A stretch of DNA of 64,000 bases from an uncultured Arachnia sp. (GCA_934636715.1 CAKUBE010000002.1:1-64000); one strand, 5' to 3'; positions 34,879-43,967 are shown, counted from the stretch's first letter. The notes: generated by a model not told the origin, from the sequence alone. Numbers and translations are program-made.

Positions 34879-35286
34879 GTGTTGTTCGGGATCGATGGCG
34901 TAGAGCTGGTCGTCATCATTGTCTTAGCCGTCGTCATCTTCGGCCCGGAGAAGCTACCGCAGTTCTCCCGCAAGGCCGCGCGCATCTTCGTGTATCTGCG
35001 CGATGTCGCCAACAACGCGAAGCAGACGATCAGCACCGAGCTGGGCCCCGACTACGCGGATATCCAGCTGAAGGACCTCAATCCGAAGACGTTCATCGCG
35101 AAGCAGCTGCGCGACGAGGTGGCCCTCATCGACGAGACCAAGCGTGAGCTGGCGGCCACGGCGGCGACGCTGAAGACGAGCGCCAAGGAGCTCGAGGCGT
35201 CGGCGAAGGAGATCGAGGCCTCGGTGAAGGCCGACGCCCCCGCCGTCGAGACACCTCCGACGCCGTTCGACCCCGAGGCGACCTGA
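34879..35286 (+). CDS. tatB: Sec-independent translocase protein TatB
   Basis: A 135-residue TatA/B-family protein: an N-terminal membrane helix (GVELVVIIVLAVVIFGPEKLP with the hinge FGPEKLP), an amphipathic helix and a long charged, coiled-coil C-terminal tail (ELEASAKEIEASVKAD). Length and location after sigE/anti-sigma identify it as TatB. It forms the substrate receptor with TatC for folded proteins such as the DyP peroxidase in this window. GTG start. Confidence 0.9.
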   Translation: MLFGIDGVELVVIIVLAVVIFGPEKLPQFSRKAARIFVYLRDVANNAKQTISTELGPDYADIQLKDLNPKTFIAKQLRDEVALIDETKRELAATAATLKTSAKELEASAKEIEASVKADAPAVETPPTPFDPEAT

Positions 35287-35300
35287 CAGGGTCGGGCCTA

Positions 35301-35353
35301 TCGGTTTCGACACGCCGACTCGGCTGGCGCCTCGTGCGGCGGCTCAACCAGCG
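35301..35353 (+). repeat. Dispersed ~52-bp repeat, copy between tatB and mrp
   Basis: Starts TCGGTTTCGACACGCC and ends GGCTCAACCAGCG. It occupies nearly the whole gap between the convergent tatB and mrp stops. Confidence 0.8.
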
Positions 35354-35359
35354 TGAGGG

Positions 35360-36511
35360 TTACGTGTGCAGCGGGAGGCGCTGGCCGAGGAGGCCGCGCT
35401 TGCGCTCGGCCAGTTCCGCGGCGAGACCCGTGAGCGCCTGCGCCGACGGATGGTCCGGGTTCGTCTCGACGATCGGGGTGCCGCGGTCGCCGCCGGCCAG
35501 CAGCGCCTCGTCGAAGGGGATCTGGGCGAGCAGCGGGACGTCGTAGACGAGCCGGTCCGTGAGCGCCTCGGCCACCAGGGTCCCGCCGCCGGCGCCGAAC
35601 AGCTCGATCCGGTGCGACTGCTCGCAGTGCGGGCAGCGGGTCTCCAGCCAGCTCATGTTCTCGACGACGCCCAGGACCTTCTGCTCCATGATGTGGGCCA
35701 TGGTGCCCGCGCGCTCCGCGACCTCGGACGCGGCCGACTGCGGCGTGGTGACTACCAGCACCTCCGAGGTGGGGATCTTCTGCCCCAACGACATCGCGAC
35801 GTCGCCGGTGCCGGGCGGGAGGTCGAGCAGGAGGTAGTCGAGATCGCCCCAGTAGACGTCCGTGAGCAGCTGGGTCAGCGCGCGGTCGAGGATGGGGCCG
35901 CGCCAGGCGACGACCTGGTCGCGCGAGGGCTTCAGCATGCCGACCGAGATCACCCGGAGACCTCCGATGGCCGGCACCGGCATGATCATGTCGTCGACTA
36001 CGGTGGGGCGCGCGTCGCCGAGCCCCAGCAGGTCGGGGACGGAGTGGCCGTAGATGTCGGCGTCGAGGATGCCGACGGAGCGGCCCTGTTTCGCGAAGGC
36101 CAGCGCGAGGTTGACGGTGACCGACGACTTGCCGACGCCGCCCTTGCCGGAGGCGACGGCGATCACGCGGGTCAGGTTCCCCGGCTGGGCGAACGGGATC
36201 TGCTTGGCGGGCTTGCCGCCGCGGAGCATCGAGCGCATGGCCTCGCGCTGCTCGTCGTTCATCACGCCGAGTTCGACGGCGATCTCGCGGACCCCGTCGA
36301 CACCCCGCAGCGCCGTGGTCACCCGGTTGGTGATCTCGGAGCGCATCGGGCAGCCGGAGACGGTCAGGAGCACGCGGACGGCGACGTCGCCGTCGTCGGT
36401 GACCTGGAGGTCGTCGACCATGCCGAGGTCGGTGATCGGCCGCCGGATCTCGGGGTCCTCGACCTCGTGCAGGGCGGCGCGGATGTGGGGGAGGAGGGGA
36501 TGTTCGCTCAC
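35360..36511 (-). CDS. mrp: Mrp/NBP35-type P-loop ATPase, Fe-S carrier
   Basis: A 383-residue protein with an N-terminal MIP18/DUF59-like domain (ALHEVEDPEIRRPITDLGMVDDLQV) and a ParA/MinD-type ATPase domain with deviant Walker A ASGKGGVGKSS. The Fe-S binding pair CPHC is present in LETRCPHCEQSHRIELFG. Such proteins carry and deliver iron-sulfur clusters. GTG 36511 (VSEHPLLPHI) is preferred over ATG 36547. It matches Rv1229c in position. Confidence 0.92.
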   Translation of the reverse strand: MSEHPLLPHIRAALHEVEDPEIRRPITDLGMVDDLQVTDDGDVAVRVLLTVSGCPMRSEITNRVTTALRGVDGVREIAVELGVMNDEQREAMRSMLRGGKPAKQIPFAQPGNLTRVIAVASGKGGVGKSSVTVNLALAFAKQGRSVGILDADIYGHSVPDLLGLGDARPTVVDDMIMPVPAIGGLRVISVGMLKPSRDQVVAWRGPILDRALTQLLTDVYWGDLDYLLLDLPPGTGDVAMSLGQKIPTSEVLVVTTPQSAASEVAERAGTMAHIMEQKVLGVVENMSWLETRCPHCEQSHRIELFGAGGGTLVAEALTDRLVYDVPLLAQIPFDEALLAGGDRGTPIVETNPDHPSAQALTGLAAELAERKRGLLGQRLPLHT

Positions 36512-36575
36512 GCCTTCGATACTCGCGCGCCACGCGGGGATTCGCAAGTCAAGGGGTCCGCCGAGAGGCCGGTGG

Positions 36576-36947
36576 CTACGCCGACCGCTCGTTCAGGGTG
36601 TCGCCCAGGATGAGGACGCTCGTGGCGACGAGCGCGGGGAGCCAGAGGCTGGTGAGGCCGCCGAGGACGAGGACCGCGGGGCCGACGACGAGCGCGATGG
36701 TCAGGCGCTCGCGGTAGCCGAGGCGCTGGCGGGAGCCGGGCGCCAGGAGGTACCGCCAGAGCAGGAAGTAGCCGAGCGCGAACAGGGCGGCGGCAGCGGC
36801 GCCTACCCACCAGCCGCCGGCGATCCGCCACAGCGCGACGGCGCCGATGATCGTCAGCGCGAGGTGACCGACGAGCAGCACGATGCCGAACCAGCGGATC
36901 TCGGTCTCGGCGCCCGGCGCCTCCGCGACGTCGCGGGGCTCGCTCAT
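36576..36947 (-). CDS. Small membrane protein (Rv1231c-like position)
   Basis: A 123-residue protein with about four hydrophobic segments (WFGIVLLVGHLALTIIGAVALW, WWVGAAAAALFALGYFLLW and a double hairpin near the C terminus). The ATG at 36947 overlaps the stop of the DUF1003 gene, so it belongs to that operon. No motif recognised. Confidence 0.7.
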   Translation of the reverse strand: MSEPRDVAEAPGAETEIRWFGIVLLVGHLALTIIGAVALWRIAGGWWVGAAAAALFALGYFLLWRYLLAPGSRQRLGYRERLTIALVVGPAVLVLGGLTSLWLPALVATSVLILGDTLNERSA

Positions 36948-37438
36948 CGGGTCTTCTCCTCCGCGCCGTCGAGGCGGTCCGCCAGCTCGCGGAGCTCGGA
37001 GCGGAGCTCGCTGCGCACGAAGTCGCGGGTCGCCAGCTCGCCGAGGTGCATCCGGATGGCGGCGATCTCGCGGGCGAGGAAGTCCATGTCGGCGCGGGAC
37101 TGGGCCGCGATCTTCCTGTCCTCCTCGATGCTCAACTGGTCGCGCAGCTCCTGGCGGTTCTGGGCGAGCAGAATGAGCGGCGCGGAGTAGGAGGCCTGCG
37201 TCGAGAAGAACAGGTTGAGCAGGATGAACGGGTACGGGTCCCACTTCAGCCCGAACATGCCGACCAGGTTCAGCGTCACCCACACGATCACGAAGACCGT
37301 CATGTAGACGAGGAACTTCGCGGTGCCCATGAACCGCGCGAAGCTCTCCGCGAACGAGCCGAAGGACTCGGCGTCGACGGACACCTTCGGCAGCCAGCTC
37401 CGCTCGCTGGGCTGCGAGAGGGGATTGCGCTCAGCCAC
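36944..37438 (-). CDS. DUF1003 membrane protein
   Basis: A 164-residue protein with two membrane helices (FLVYMTVFVIVWVTLNLV and PYPFILLNLFFSTQASYSAPLILL) followed by a charged coiled coil (RQELRDQLSIEEDRKIAAQSRADMDFLAREIAAIRMHLGE). This is the standard DUF1003 layout; function unknown. It overlaps the MgtE-N gene by 8 bases and the next gene by 4, a tight operon. Confidence 0.88.
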   Translation of the reverse strand: MAERNPLSQPSERSWLPKVSVDAESFGSFAESFARFMGTAKFLVYMTVFVIVWVTLNLVGMFGLKWDPYPFILLNLFFSTQASYSAPLILLAQNRQELRDQLSIEEDRKIAAQSRADMDFLAREIAAIRMHLGELATRDFVRSELRSELRELADRLDGAEEKTR

Positions 37439-38708
37439 CGGTCACCGCCTCGAACTCGTCCATCTGATCGCCGCGCCAGTCGTCGGGCAGCATGTGGTCC
37501 AGCACGTCGTCGACCGTGACCGCGCCGACGAGGTGCCCCTCCATGTTCACGACGGGGGCGACGACGAGGTTGTAGGTGGCGAAGAAGCGGCTCACCTGGG
37601 CCAGCGGCGCGCTCGGCGCGAGCGGTTCCAGGTTCTCGTCGAGCAGCGTCGCGACCAGCGTCGTCGGGGGCTCGCGCAGCAGGCGTTGGGTGTGCACGGC
37701 GCCGATGAAGCGGCCCGACGGCGTCTCCACCGGGGGGCGCGTGACGAACACCATCGACGCCAGCGCGGGCGTCAGCGACTCGCGGCGCACGTTCGCCAGC
37801 GCCTGCGCCACGGTGGCGTCGGTGTCGAGGATGACCGGTTCGGGCGTCATCATGCCGCCGGCGGTGAACTCCTCGTAGATCAGCAGGCGGCGGACGTCGC
37901 GCGCCTCCTCCGGCTCCATCCGCTGCAGCAGGTCCTCCGCGACGTCGGCGGGCAGTTCGTGGACGAGGTCGGCCGCGTCGTCGGGGTCCATCTTGGCGAG
38001 GACGTCGGCGGCGCGGGAGGTCTCGAGGTCGGAGATAAGCGCCACCTGCTCGTCCTCGGGGAGTTCCTCGAGCGCCTCGGCCAGCATCTGGTTGTCGAGG
38101 ACCTCGATGACGGCGGAGCGGCGCTCCGGCTCGAGGTCGTGGAGCTCTTGCGCGATGTCGGCCGGTTTCATGTCCGAGAACTCGGCCACGAGATGCGCGG
38201 TGGTGCGGCGGCCCGTCTGCAGGATCAGGTCCGGCACCTCCTTCCACGACACCACCTCGGGCGTGCCGCGGCCGCCGAAGCCGAACCGGCTGGCGCGGGC
38301 GGAGCTGCGCAGCGCGACCCGGGAGAGCTCCCATTCGCGGTTGCGCACCTGGTGCATGGCGACGTCGAGGATCTTCGTGGGGCGGTCGCGGGCGATGCTG
38401 CGGTCGAAGAGGTCGGCCGCGACGAGGACCTCCGCCTGGCGCCGCTGGAACCGGCGGGTGTCGACCTGGCCGAGGATCGCGACCTGGTGCGACGAGATGT
38501 CGTGCACGCGGACCATGGGGACGAAGATGCGGGCGCGGGCGAAGAGCTCGGCGACGAGACCCTTGACGCGCGGGGCCTGGCCGTCGGCGCGCAGGTAGCA
38601 CACGACGTCCTTGACGCGCCCGACCTGGTCGCCCTTCGCGTCGACGATGGGGAGGCCGATGATGCGCGAGATGAAGACCTGCGACTCTTTGCTTCCCGTA
38701 GCCACCAT
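37431..38708 (-). CDS. MgtE N-terminal/CBS domain protein without channel domain
   Basis: A 425-residue soluble protein: a PRC-barrel-like segment at the start (ISRIIGLPIVDAKGDQVGRVKDVVCYLR), a middle MgtE_N superhelix (MKPADIAQELHDLEPERRSAVIEVLDNQMLAEALEELPEDEQVALI...MDPDDAADLVHELPADVAEDLLQRMEPEEA) and a pair of CBS domains. It lacks the MgtE membrane pore, so it is probably a Mg2+-sensing regulator rather than a transporter. It heads an operon with the DUF1003 gene and matches Rv1232c. Confidence 0.85.
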   Translation of the reverse strand: MVATGSKESQVFISRIIGLPIVDAKGDQVGRVKDVVCYLRADGQAPRVKGLVAELFARARIFVPMVRVHDISSHQVAILGQVDTRRFQRRQAEVLVAADLFDRSIARDRPTKILDVAMHQVRNREWELSRVALRSSARASRFGFGGRGTPEVVSWKEVPDLILQTGRRTTAHLVAEFSDMKPADIAQELHDLEPERRSAVIEVLDNQMLAEALEELPEDEQVALISDLETSRAADVLAKMDPDDAADLVHELPADVAEDLLQRMEPEEARDVRRLLIYEEFTAGGMMTPEPVILDTDATVAQALANVRRESLTPALASMVFVTRPPVETPSGRFIGAVHTQRLLREPPTTLVATLLDENLEPLAPSAPLAQVSRFFATYNLVVAPVVNMEGHLVGAVTVDDVLDHMLPDDWRGDQMDEFEAVTGG

Positions 38709-38715
38709 GGGGGCA

Positions 38716-38721
38716 AATCTA
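38716..38721 (-). promoter_or_regulatory. -10 element of MgtE-N operon (leaderless)
   Basis: On the minus strand TAGATT ends 7 bases before the ATG at 38708. Confidence 0.45.
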
Positions 38722-38786
38722 GGGCAACGGGACTGTCCGTGTCCCCGCCTAGGATTGAGGAGAGCCACGAAAGGGGCCCGACGAAG

Positions 38787-39281
38787 ATGAGTCCGCAGAA
38801 CCCGAACAAGCTGATGCAGCTGTCCTATCCGCAGCACGTCGCGGAGTTCCCCACCTACGAGGAGGCGCAGGCCGCCGTCGACTACCTGGCCGACAAGCGC
38901 TTCGCCGTGCAGAACCTCCTGATCGTGGGCACGAACCTGAAGATGATGGAGCGGATCACGGGCCGGCGCACCTGGGGAACGGTGCTGGGTCAGGGCGCGA
39001 TCTCGGGCGTCAGCACCGGCCTGTTCGTCGGCCTCATGCTGCTGCTCTTCATCCCGAACGCCGGCCTGCAGATGCTGTGGGTCGGCCTGGCGATGGGCGT
39101 CGCATTCGGCGTGATCGCCGGCGGCCTCGGGTACGCGCTGAGCGGGGGCCGGCGCGACTTCAACTCGGCCCGTCTCACGGTCGCCACGAGCTATGAGGTC
39201 CTCGCGGAGCACAAGGTGGCGCAGGAGGCGCGCGACCTGCTGAACGAGCGGCCCGGCGCGCGGGCGGCGCTGTTCGAGTGA
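38787..39281 (+). CDS. General stress protein 17M-like membrane protein
   Basis: A 164-residue protein: an N-terminal stress-protein domain (AEFPTYEEAQAAVDYLADKRFAVQNLLIVGTNLKMMERITGRRTWGTVLGQGAISG) followed by two membrane helices around residues 75-120 and a short tail. Common in actinobacteria at this position (Rv1234). Role in stress is by family name only. It overlaps the next methyltransferase gene by 4 bases. Confidence 0.8.
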   Translation: MSPQNPNKLMQLSYPQHVAEFPTYEEAQAAVDYLADKRFAVQNLLIVGTNLKMMERITGRRTWGTVLGQGAISGVSTGLFVGLMLLLFIPNAGLQMLWVGLAMGVAFGVIAGGLGYALSGGRRDFNSARLTVATSYEVLAEHKVAQEARDLLNERPGARAALFE

Positions 39282-39883
39282 GCGCGGACGACTGGGACGC
39301 GAGGTACGCGCATCCCAACCACGTCTACGGCTACCGGCCGAACGACTTCCTCGCCGCCAATGAGCGGATGCTGCGGCGCGGCTCCCGCGTGCTCTGCCTC
39401 GGCGACGGCGAGGGCCGCAACGGCGTGTGGCTCGCGACGCGCGGCCACGACGTCGTCAGCCTCGACTTCTCGCGCACCGGCCTCGACAAGGCCGAGGCGC
39501 TCGCCGCGGAGAAGGGCGTCGAGATCGAGACGTGGCACGTCGACCTGGCCGACTGGGTGGACCTCCCGCCGCCGGGACGCCCCTGGGACGCCGTCGTCGC
39601 GATCTTCCTGCACCTGCCTCCCGCGTTGCGGCGCGCGGTCGCGCGGACGGCCACGGCGCAGTGCGGGCGCGGCGCGGTGCTGCTCCTCGAGGCGTACACG
39701 CCCGCGCAGCTCGCGCTCGGCACCGGTGGTCCCAAGGACGAGGAGCTGCTGGTGACGAGGGCGGACGTCGTCGACGACTGGGCCGGCTGGCATCTCGACG
39801 TGCGGTTGGTCGAACGGCGCATCTTCGAGGGCATGGGCCATCAGGGTCTGGGGTCGGTGGTGCAGGTGCTGGGCAAGCGGTGA
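39278..39883 (+). CDS. Class I SAM-dependent methyltransferase (TehB-like)
   Basis: A 201-residue methyltransferase with the SAM loop VLCLGDGEGRNGVWLATRG and acidic strand end VSLDFSRTG. The pattern DDWDARYAHPNHVYGYRPNDFLAANE at the N terminus is typical of tellurite/thiopurine-type small-molecule methyltransferases. Substrate unknown. The GTG overlaps the previous stop, so it is co-transcribed with the stress protein. Confidence 0.82.
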   Translation: MSADDWDARYAHPNHVYGYRPNDFLAANERMLRRGSRVLCLGDGEGRNGVWLATRGHDVVSLDFSRTGLDKAEALAAEKGVEIETWHVDLADWVDLPPPGRPWDAVVAIFLHLPPALRRAVARTATAQCGRGAVLLLEAYTPAQLALGTGGPKDEELLVTRADVVDDWAGWHLDVRLVERRIFEGMGHQGLGSVVQVLGKR

Positions 39884-39979
39884 CGCTTCCTTGCGTCGTG
39901 CGCCGACCCACCCTCCTCATCGGGAGGACCCTCCGGTAAGTTTGCCGTTATCGGAAACCGTGGCCACTTGAGGAGCGTC

Positions 39980-40801
39980 ATGAAGCTGAACACCACCGTC
40001 TACAACCGCACGACCGACGCGAGGCGCGTCCTGCTCGTCGGGCCGAGCCTCGGGGGCAACTCTGTGCACCAGTGGACGAAGGTGGCCGCGGAGCTCCTGA
40101 ACGACGCGCGCGTGGTGTTCGTGGACCTGCCGGGCACCGGCCTCGGCGAGGTGTGGGACGACGCGGACGAGCCGAGCCTTGACACCGTCGCCGCCGGGAT
40201 CGCCGACGTGGCCCGTGGCCTCCGCGAGGAGTTGGGCGACGTCCCGATCTACTTCGCGGGCCTCTCCATCTCCGGCGCCACGGCGCTGCACGTGGCCCGC
40301 GACTACGGCGACCTGTTCGCCGGCGTCGTCGTCGTCGCGTCGGCCGCGACGGTGGGCGAGCCGCCGCGCTGGATCGAGCGCGCGGAGCAGGTCGAGGCGA
40401 CCGGCACGCAGCAGCTGGTGGAGGAGACCACCAAGCGCTGGTTCACGCCGGCCTTCGTCGCCGCGCAGCCTGCGGTTGTCGACGTCATCATGGAGGGCCT
40501 GTCGGCGGCAGACGACCACTCCTACGCGCAGCTGTGCCGCGCCCTCGCCGTCCACGACGTGCGCGCGGACCTGCCGTACATCACGACCCCGATCCTGCTG
40601 ATCGCAGGCGAGCGGGACACATCGACGCCGATCGCGAACGTCGAGCTCGTCGCGGAGACCGCCCCGCGCGCCGGCCTGCACGTCGTCGAGGGCTCCGCCC
40701 ACCAGGTCCCGGTCGCCGCCCCGGTGGAGGTGGCCGCGCAGATCCGCGCCTTCATGGACCGCTCGACCCCGTCGCTGGTCGTCAGCGAGTCGAGCGACTG
40801 A
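39980..40801 (+). CDS. Alpha/beta-fold hydrolase
   Basis: A 273-residue alpha/beta hydrolase resembling 3-oxoadipate enol-lactonase and related esterases. The oxyanion region is VGPSLGGNSVHQW, the nucleophile elbow GLSISG, the acid probably Asp in AGERDTSTP and the histidine in EGSAHQVP. A GAGGAG site precedes ATG 39980. The last 20 bases overlap the convergent pepP gene. Substrate unknown; no aromatic pathway genes are nearby. Confidence 0.8.
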   Translation: MKLNTTVYNRTTDARRVLLVGPSLGGNSVHQWTKVAAELLNDARVVFVDLPGTGLGEVWDDADEPSLDTVAAGIADVARGLREELGDVPIYFAGLSISGATALHVARDYGDLFAGVVVVASAATVGEPPRWIERAEQVEATGTQQLVEETTKRWFTPAFVAAQPAVVDVIMEGLSAADDHSYAQLCRALAVHDVRADLPYITTPILLIAGERDTSTPIANVELVAETAPRAGLHVVEGSAHQVPVAAPVEVAAQIRAFMDRSTPSLVVSESSD

Positions 40802-42251
40802 TCCGCAGCCAGGCCTCGAGGGCGTCCGGGGTCCGGGGGAGGGCGGCCGACAGGTTCACGGGGTCGCCGTCGGTGATCAGGACGTCGTCCTCGATCCGGA
40901 TGCCGATGCCGCGGTACTCCTCCGGGACGAGCAGGTCTGTCGACTTGAAATAGATGCCTGGCTCGACCGTGATCACCATGCCCGCCGCGAGGGTGCCGCC
41001 CTTGTAGAGCTCGGCGCGCGCCCGCGCGCAGTCGTGGACGTCGAGGCCCAGGTGGTGCGAGGTGCCGTGGACCATCCAGCGGCGATGCTGGCCGCCGTCG
41101 TCCGACAGCGACTCCTCGACCGACACCGGCAGGATGCCCAGCTCCGCGAGGAACTCCGCGACCACCGTGACGGCTGCCTTGTGGACCCCGGCGAAGGGGA
41201 GCCCGGCGCGGCACGCGGCGATGCCCGCCTCCTGCGCGGCGAGCACGGCCTCGTAGACGCGGCGCTGCGCCGCGGAGAACGTCCCGCTCACCGGCAGCGT
41301 GCGCGTCACGTCGGCGGTGTACAGCGTGTTCACCTCGACCCCCGCGTCGAGCAGGATCAGGTCGCCGTCGCGGAGGTCGCCGTCGTTGCGGATCCAGTGC
41401 AGCGTGTTGGCGTGGTCGCCGCTCGCCGCGATGGTGTCGTAGCCGACGGCGTTGCCCAGGTGGCGCGCATGCAGGCCGAAGACGCCCTCGACCCAGCGCT
41501 CACCACGCCCCGAGGCAACGGCCTCGGGCAGGGCCCGAGCGACGGCGGTGAAGCCGACGGCGGTCGCGGCGCACGCCCGCTCCAGCTCGGCGACCTCGAA
41601 CGCGTCCTTGACGAAGCGGGCCTCCGACACGAAGCGCGCGAAAGCCGCGTCCTCGTCCGCGGCCGCGGCGCCCCGGGCCTCGTCGACGAGCGCGGTGACG
41701 GCCGGATCGGCCTCTCGGATCACGCGGAGGTCGGCCGCGGCGGCGAGGGTCGCCTCCAGCTCGTCGATGTGCGCGACGGCGAGCCCGGTGGCCGCGGCCA
41801 TCTCGTCGGCCGAGTCGCGCGTGCCTACCCACATCTCGCCGTAGCGGGCGTCGGCGTAGAACTCGCGATCGGTGCGCGGCGCGCGCGGCCGGAAGTAGAG
41901 GACGGCGTCCGCGCCGGTGACCACGAGCACGGCGTCCGGTTCGCGGTCCTCACCCAGCCCCGTGTAGTAGGCGAAGGCGGTGTGCGGGCGGAACCGGTAG
42001 TCGGTGTCGTTGGAGCGCTGCTTCAGCGGGCCGGCGGGGATGACGAGCGTCGCGCCTTCGTGGGCCGCGGCCAGCGCCGCGCGCCGGGCTGCGGCCCAGG
42101 GTGCGGCGGGCAGCTCCGCGGGGAGCTCATCGGAGTAGGGCGCCCAATCGCTGACGATGAACTTCTTGAACGCCTCGGAGAACGGATCGCGGCGGTTCTC
42201 GGACTCGTCGGGCCCGGCGTCGACGCTCGGCTCCCTGATCTCTTCGGTCAT
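40782..42251 (-). CDS. pepP: Xaa-Pro aminopeptidase (aminopeptidase P)
   Basis: A 489-residue M24B metallopeptidase that removes N-terminal residues preceding proline. The dinuclear metal ligands are all visible: LLDAGVEVNTLYTADVTRT (two Asp), GTSHHLGLDVHD (His), TVEPGIYF and IRIEDDVLIT (two Glu). The N-terminal creatinase-like domain is complete. It is followed by the TRIC-like gene upstream on the same strand but has its own promoter. Confidence 0.93.
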   Translation of the reverse strand: MTEEIREPSVDAGPDESENRRDPFSEAFKKFIVSDWAPYSDELPAELPAAPWAAARRAALAAAHEGATLVIPAGPLKQRSNDTDYRFRPHTAFAYYTGLGEDREPDAVLVVTGADAVLYFRPRAPRTDREFYADARYGEMWVGTRDSADEMAAATGLAVAHIDELEATLAAAADLRVIREADPAVTALVDEARGAAAADEDAAFARFVSEARFVKDAFEVAELERACAATAVGFTAVARALPEAVASGRGERWVEGVFGLHARHLGNAVGYDTIAASGDHANTLHWIRNDGDLRDGDLILLDAGVEVNTLYTADVTRTLPVSGTFSAAQRRVYEAVLAAQEAGIAACRAGLPFAGVHKAAVTVVAEFLAELGILPVSVEESLSDDGGQHRRWMVHGTSHHLGLDVHDCARARAELYKGGTLAAGMVITVEPGIYFKSTDLLVPEEYRGIGIRIEDDVLITDGDPVNLSAALPRTPDALEAWLRISRSTR

Positions 42252-42258
42252 GCTCCAG

Positions 42259-42264
42259 AGCCTA
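42259..42264 (-). promoter_or_regulatory. -10 element of pepP (leaderless)
   Basis: On the minus strand TAGGCT ends 7 bases before the ATG at 42251. Confidence 0.45.
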
Positions 42265-42975
42265 TCCCTGCGGCGAACCCGGGTCTTCCCGGCGGGGGAG
42301 CCAGCGCCGCGACTTGGCGATCGCCCGGCGCACCGCGTGACCGAGGGTCAGGGCGTCGTCGGCCGCCGGGAGCACGAGGCCGCGGTGCCGGGCCAGCAGC
42401 ACGAGGCCGGAGCCCACCAGGGTTGCGGCGACGGAGCCGAACACCGGGTATCCGAGCAGGTGCGCGACGACGGCGACGCCCGAGGCCACCAGTGCCGCCG
42501 TCGCGTACAGCGTGTTGCCGCCGAGCACGGCGGGGACGCGGCGCAGCACGACGTCGCGCGTGAACCCGCCCCCGACAGCGGTGATAGTGCCCAGCATGAG
42601 GGCGGGCAGAATGCCGAAGCCCGCGCCCAGGGTCTTGAGCGCGCCGGCGGCCGCCCAGGTGCCGACGGCGAGGGCGTCGATGGGCGGCCAGATCCGCTCC
42701 CAGATCTTCCCCTCGACGTGGACCACGGCGACGACGAGGCAGCCGACCAGCGCGGTGGTGAGATACCGCCAGTCGGTGATGGCGATGGGCGGGCCGGACT
42801 GGAGGAGGACGTCGCGGATCATGCCGCCGCCCAGGCCCGACATGATCGCGAGCACGACGAGGCCGACGACGTCGAGCTTGGCCGCGCGGCCGATGACGGC
42901 GCCGATCATGGCGTTGAACAGCACCCCGGTGAGGTCGACCCACTGCAGGAAGCCGACCACCGCGTCCTCACCCAA
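42262..42975 (-). CDS. TRIC/UPF0126-family membrane protein
   Basis: A 237-residue protein with seven membrane helices arranged as two repeats of the UPF0126 domain: each contains the GGG(x)xRDVLL motif (SGLGGGMIRDVLL and TAVGGGFTRDVVL). Bacterial homologues form trimeric cation channels; some were annotated as glycine transporters. The start lies 3 bases after the coaA stop, so it is co-transcribed with coaA. Confidence 0.88.
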   Translation of the reverse strand: MGEDAVVGFLQWVDLTGVLFNAMIGAVIGRAAKLDVVGLVVLAIMSGLGGGMIRDVLLQSGPPIAITDWRYLTTALVGCLVVAVVHVEGKIWERIWPPIDALAVGTWAAAGALKTLGAGFGILPALMLGTITAVGGGFTRDVVLRRVPAVLGGNTLYATAALVASGVAVVAHLLGYPVFGSVAATLVGSGLVLLARHRGLVLPAADDALTLGHAVRRAIAKSRRWLPRREDPGSPQG

Positions 42976-42978
42976 CCG

Positions 42979-43935
42979 TCAGACCTTCCGGATGCGGATG
43001 GAGTCGATCGCGTGGTCCGTGCCCTTGACGAGGATGGCGGTGGCGCGGTCGCGCGTCGGGGCGATGTTCTGGCGCAGGTTCGGACCGTTGATGGTGTCCC
43101 ACACCTTCGAGCCCCAGGTGCGGGCGTCGTGCTCGGACATGGCGGTGAACATCCGGAAGAAGCTGCGTTCGTCCTGGAATGCGGTCTCGCGCAGCGTCAT
43201 GAAGCGCTCGAGGAACCAGGTCTTGATGAGGCTCTCCTCGGCGTCGACGAACACGCTGAAGTCGAAGAAGTCGCTGACGGCGAGGCTGAGGCCGGGGTCG
43301 TGTTCGGCGCGGGCGGGCTGCAGGACGTTGAGGCCCTCGATGATGAGGATGTCCGGGTTCTCGACGACGATGCTGCGGCCCGGCACGATGTTGTAGTCGA
43401 GGTGGCTGTAGACGGGGGCCTCGACCCGCTCGACGCCGGACTTCACGTCCATCACGAACTGCAGCAGCGCGCGCCGGTCGTAGGACTCCGGGAAGCCCTT
43501 GCGGTCCAGCAGGCCGCGGCGCTGCAGTTCCTCGTTCGGGTGGAGGAAGCCGTCGGTGGTCACCAGGTCGACCTTGGGGCCGCCGGGCGCGCGCCGCAGC
43601 AGCTCCTGCAGCAGGCGGGACACCGTCGACTTTCCGACGGCGACAGATCCGGCGACGCCGATCACGAAGGGGGTGCGCCCGGGAGCGACGCGGAGGAAGT
43701 CGTTGCTCTGCGCGAACAGCCGCCCCGTGTTGACCATGTACAGGTGGAGCAGCTGGGTGAGCGGGCGATAGACCTCCGTCACGTCGAGGGCCGACGTCGG
43801 GTCGCCGATACCGCGGAGTCGCGCGAGTGTCGCCTCGTCGAGATCGATCTCGGTATTGTTGGCGAGGTCGGCCCACGCGCGGCGCTGCAGCGTGATGAAC
43901 GGGTCTGACACGAGACCTCCGGGGTGAAATGTCAA
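42979..43935 (-). CDS. coaA: Pantothenate kinase, type I
   Basis: A 318-residue kinase that phosphorylates pantothenate with ATP, the first step of coenzyme A synthesis. P-loop GVAGSVAVGKST and the substrate-site segments VTTDGFLHPNEEL, SYDRRALLQF and YSHLDYNIVPG are typical of CoaA. It is divergent from glmS with only 32 bases between start codons, so the two promoters must overlap. Confidence 0.95.
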   Translation of the reverse strand: MTFHPGGLVSDPFITLQRRAWADLANNTEIDLDEATLARLRGIGDPTSALDVTEVYRPLTQLLHLYMVNTGRLFAQSNDFLRVAPGRTPFVIGVAGSVAVGKSTVSRLLQELLRRAPGGPKVDLVTTDGFLHPNEELQRRGLLDRKGFPESYDRRALLQFVMDVKSGVERVEAPVYSHLDYNIVPGRSIVVENPDILIIEGLNVLQPARAEHDPGLSLAVSDFFDFSVFVDAEESLIKTWFLERFMTLRETAFQDERSFFRMFTAMSEHDARTWGSKVWDTINGPNLRQNIAPTRDRATAILVKGTDHAIDSIRIRKV

Positions 43936-43954
43936 GAAACGCGCAAAAGTAATG

Positions 43955-43960
43955 TACGGT
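43955..43960 (+). promoter_or_regulatory. -10 element of glmS (leaderless)
   Basis: TACGGT ends 7 bases before the GTG at 43968. Confidence 0.45.
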
Positions 43961-43967
43961 TTCCGGC

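Noticed and set aside
37431..38708. Annotation as magnesium transporter MgtE
   Set aside because: No transmembrane pore domain is encoded; only the cytosolic sensor domains are present.
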